Made by a program: the position numbers and the translations under genes. The notes under the pieces were generated by a model. The model made no database searches. It worked only from the letters and a program-made list of their open reading frames with translations, and was not told where the DNA came from. From assembly GCF_000092065.1 (NCBI RefSeq), contig NC_009363.1, positions 62,001-126,000 of the forward strand: a DNA stretch of 64,000 nt, given 5' to 3'. The stretch comes from Ostreococcus lucimarinus CCE9901. Lineage: Eukaryota; Chlorophyta; Mamiellophyceae; Mamiellales; Bathycoccaceae. Positions 63,350 to 64,000 of this stretch are shown piece after piece; within the stretch, counting starts at the first letter, position 1; each line of letters opens with the position of its first letter.

Positions 63350-64000
63350 ATGACGATTTCATTCGCCGCGGCGGCGGCGGCGGCTTCGACGTCGACCGCG
63401 CGCGCGCGTCGACCGCGCGCGCGCGTCGACGCGGCGACGCGCGACGGCGACGGCGACCGCGCGCGTCGCCGCGTCGTCTGTCGCCTCGCGCGCGCGCCGC
63501 AGCGGCTGAGCGCCAACAAAAAGCGCGCGAAGCGCGAGCGCGAGGACGCGCGGCGAGAGGCGCGAAAAGTGTCGCGCGAGGACGGCGCGCTGCGCGGCCG
63601 GGTCGAGGACGCCGAGCACGAGGCGCGACGGTGGCTCGGACAACACTTTTTGGTGGACGCGAGCGTGGTGACGGACGCGGTGGAGGCGGCGAGGCTGGGA
63701 GCGGGGGAGCGAGTGCTGGAGATTGGACCGGGGACGGGAAACTTGACGAACGAGATGCTGAAGCGCGGGGCGCGCGTGTTGGCGGTGGAGAAGGATAGGA
63801 ATTTAGCGGAGAAATTACGGGAAGGGTTGTGCGTGGAGTATAAAGATGCGTTCGAGTTGGTGGAGGGGGATTTTTTGAAGTGGGACGGATTGGCGACGGC
63901 GTTTGAGCGCGCGACGCCGGAGACGCCGAGGGCGAAAGTGGTGGCGAATATTCCGTACAACATCACCACAGACGTGTTGAAGGTGTTGCTTCCGATGGGT
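63350..64000 (+). CDS. KsgA/Dim1-type rRNA adenine dimethyltransferase, plastid form (3' end outside window)
   Basis: The first 217 residues of a SAM-dependent methyltransferase that dimethylates two adenines at the 3' end of small-subunit rRNA. An Ala/Ser/Thr/Arg-rich start (FAAAAAASTSTARARRPRAR) suits a plastid presequence, pointing to the chloroplast 16S enzyme (PFC1 type) rather than the nucleolar Dim1. The core begins with ARRWLGQHFLVDASVV, then the SAM loop VLEIGPGTGNLTNEML, LAVEKDRNL and the catalytic NIPYNIT near the window edge. The frame is open to base 64000 without stop. A mitochondrial form is the alternative. Confidence 0.9.
   Translation, partial: MTISFAAAAAAASTSTARARRPRARVDAATRDGDGDRARRRVVCRLARAPQRLSANKKRAKREREDARREARKVSREDGALRGRVEDAEHEARRWLGQHFLVDASVVTDAVEAARLGAGERVLEIGPGTGNLTNEMLKRGARVLAVEKDRNLAEKLREGLCVEYKDAFELVEGDFLKWDGLATAFERATPETPRAKVVANIPYNITTDVLKVLLPMG

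Overview
The window is nuclear DNA of a very compact, GC-rich eukaryote, best explained as a picoplanktonic green alga of the Mamiellales, most like Ostreococcus. The species is an inference. Support comes from the gene content: chloroplast-targeted proteins (Tic20, TL29/APX4, plastid rRNA dimethylase), plant-type families (3R-MYB, ACT-domain TKL kinase, PurK-PurE fusion, MEKHLA domain, DEX1) and general eukaryotic machinery (MAPK, NDR and LAMMER kinases, UBC9, UFD1, VPS50, PRP5/DDX46, NC2-alpha). Genes lie on both strands, are mostly single-exon and are usually separated by 20-400 bp. I saw no transposon, rRNA, tRNA or CRISPR array.

Layout. 0-7.5 kb: 3' end of a MAP kinase, a PIG-L deacetylase, a U-box/WD40 protein, a GT49 glycosyltransferase and a four-exon R1R2R3-MYB. 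7.7-17.3 kb: a coiled-coil protein, a DNAJB6-type J protein, a START-like lipid-binding protein, Tic20, TL29, UBC9 and DEX1. 17.3-24.2 kb: a CPW-type ankyrin protein, a selenocysteine glutathione peroxidase with a SECIS candidate, a DUF1990 protein, a TPR/J protein, an ORAI-type channel and the mitochondrial ATP synthase delta subunit. 24.2-35.1 kb: CFAP58, a methyltransferase-LRR fusion, a 2OG-Fe(II) oxygenase, NC2-alpha, a LAMMER kinase and a secreted unknown. 35.2-46.5 kb: zf-HIT, VPS50, a MEKHLA-WHEP protein, a degenerate cyclophilin, an NAD(P)-binding protein, a PRRC2/MOS1-like protein and a PA14-like secreted protein. 46.6-64 kb: DDX46, UFD1, a PPR protein, a second CPW ankyrin protein, an RGG-type plastid protein, PurK-PurE, an ACT-kinase, an NDR kinase, a coiled-coil protein and the 5' part of a plastid KsgA/Dim1 methyltransferase.

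Eight spliceosomal introns could be reconstructed from protein continuity. All eight contain a CTGAC branch-point-like motif and six begin GTGCG; a seventh begins GTACGC, and the eighth (CFAP58) has a tentative GTGCTA donor. The strongest observations are the in-frame TGA with a matching SECIS hairpin in the glutathione peroxidase, an ORAI-like channel, full-length CFAP58 (a flagellar protein) in an apparently Ostreococcus-like genome, several unusual domain fusions, and two members of a CPW ankyrin family.
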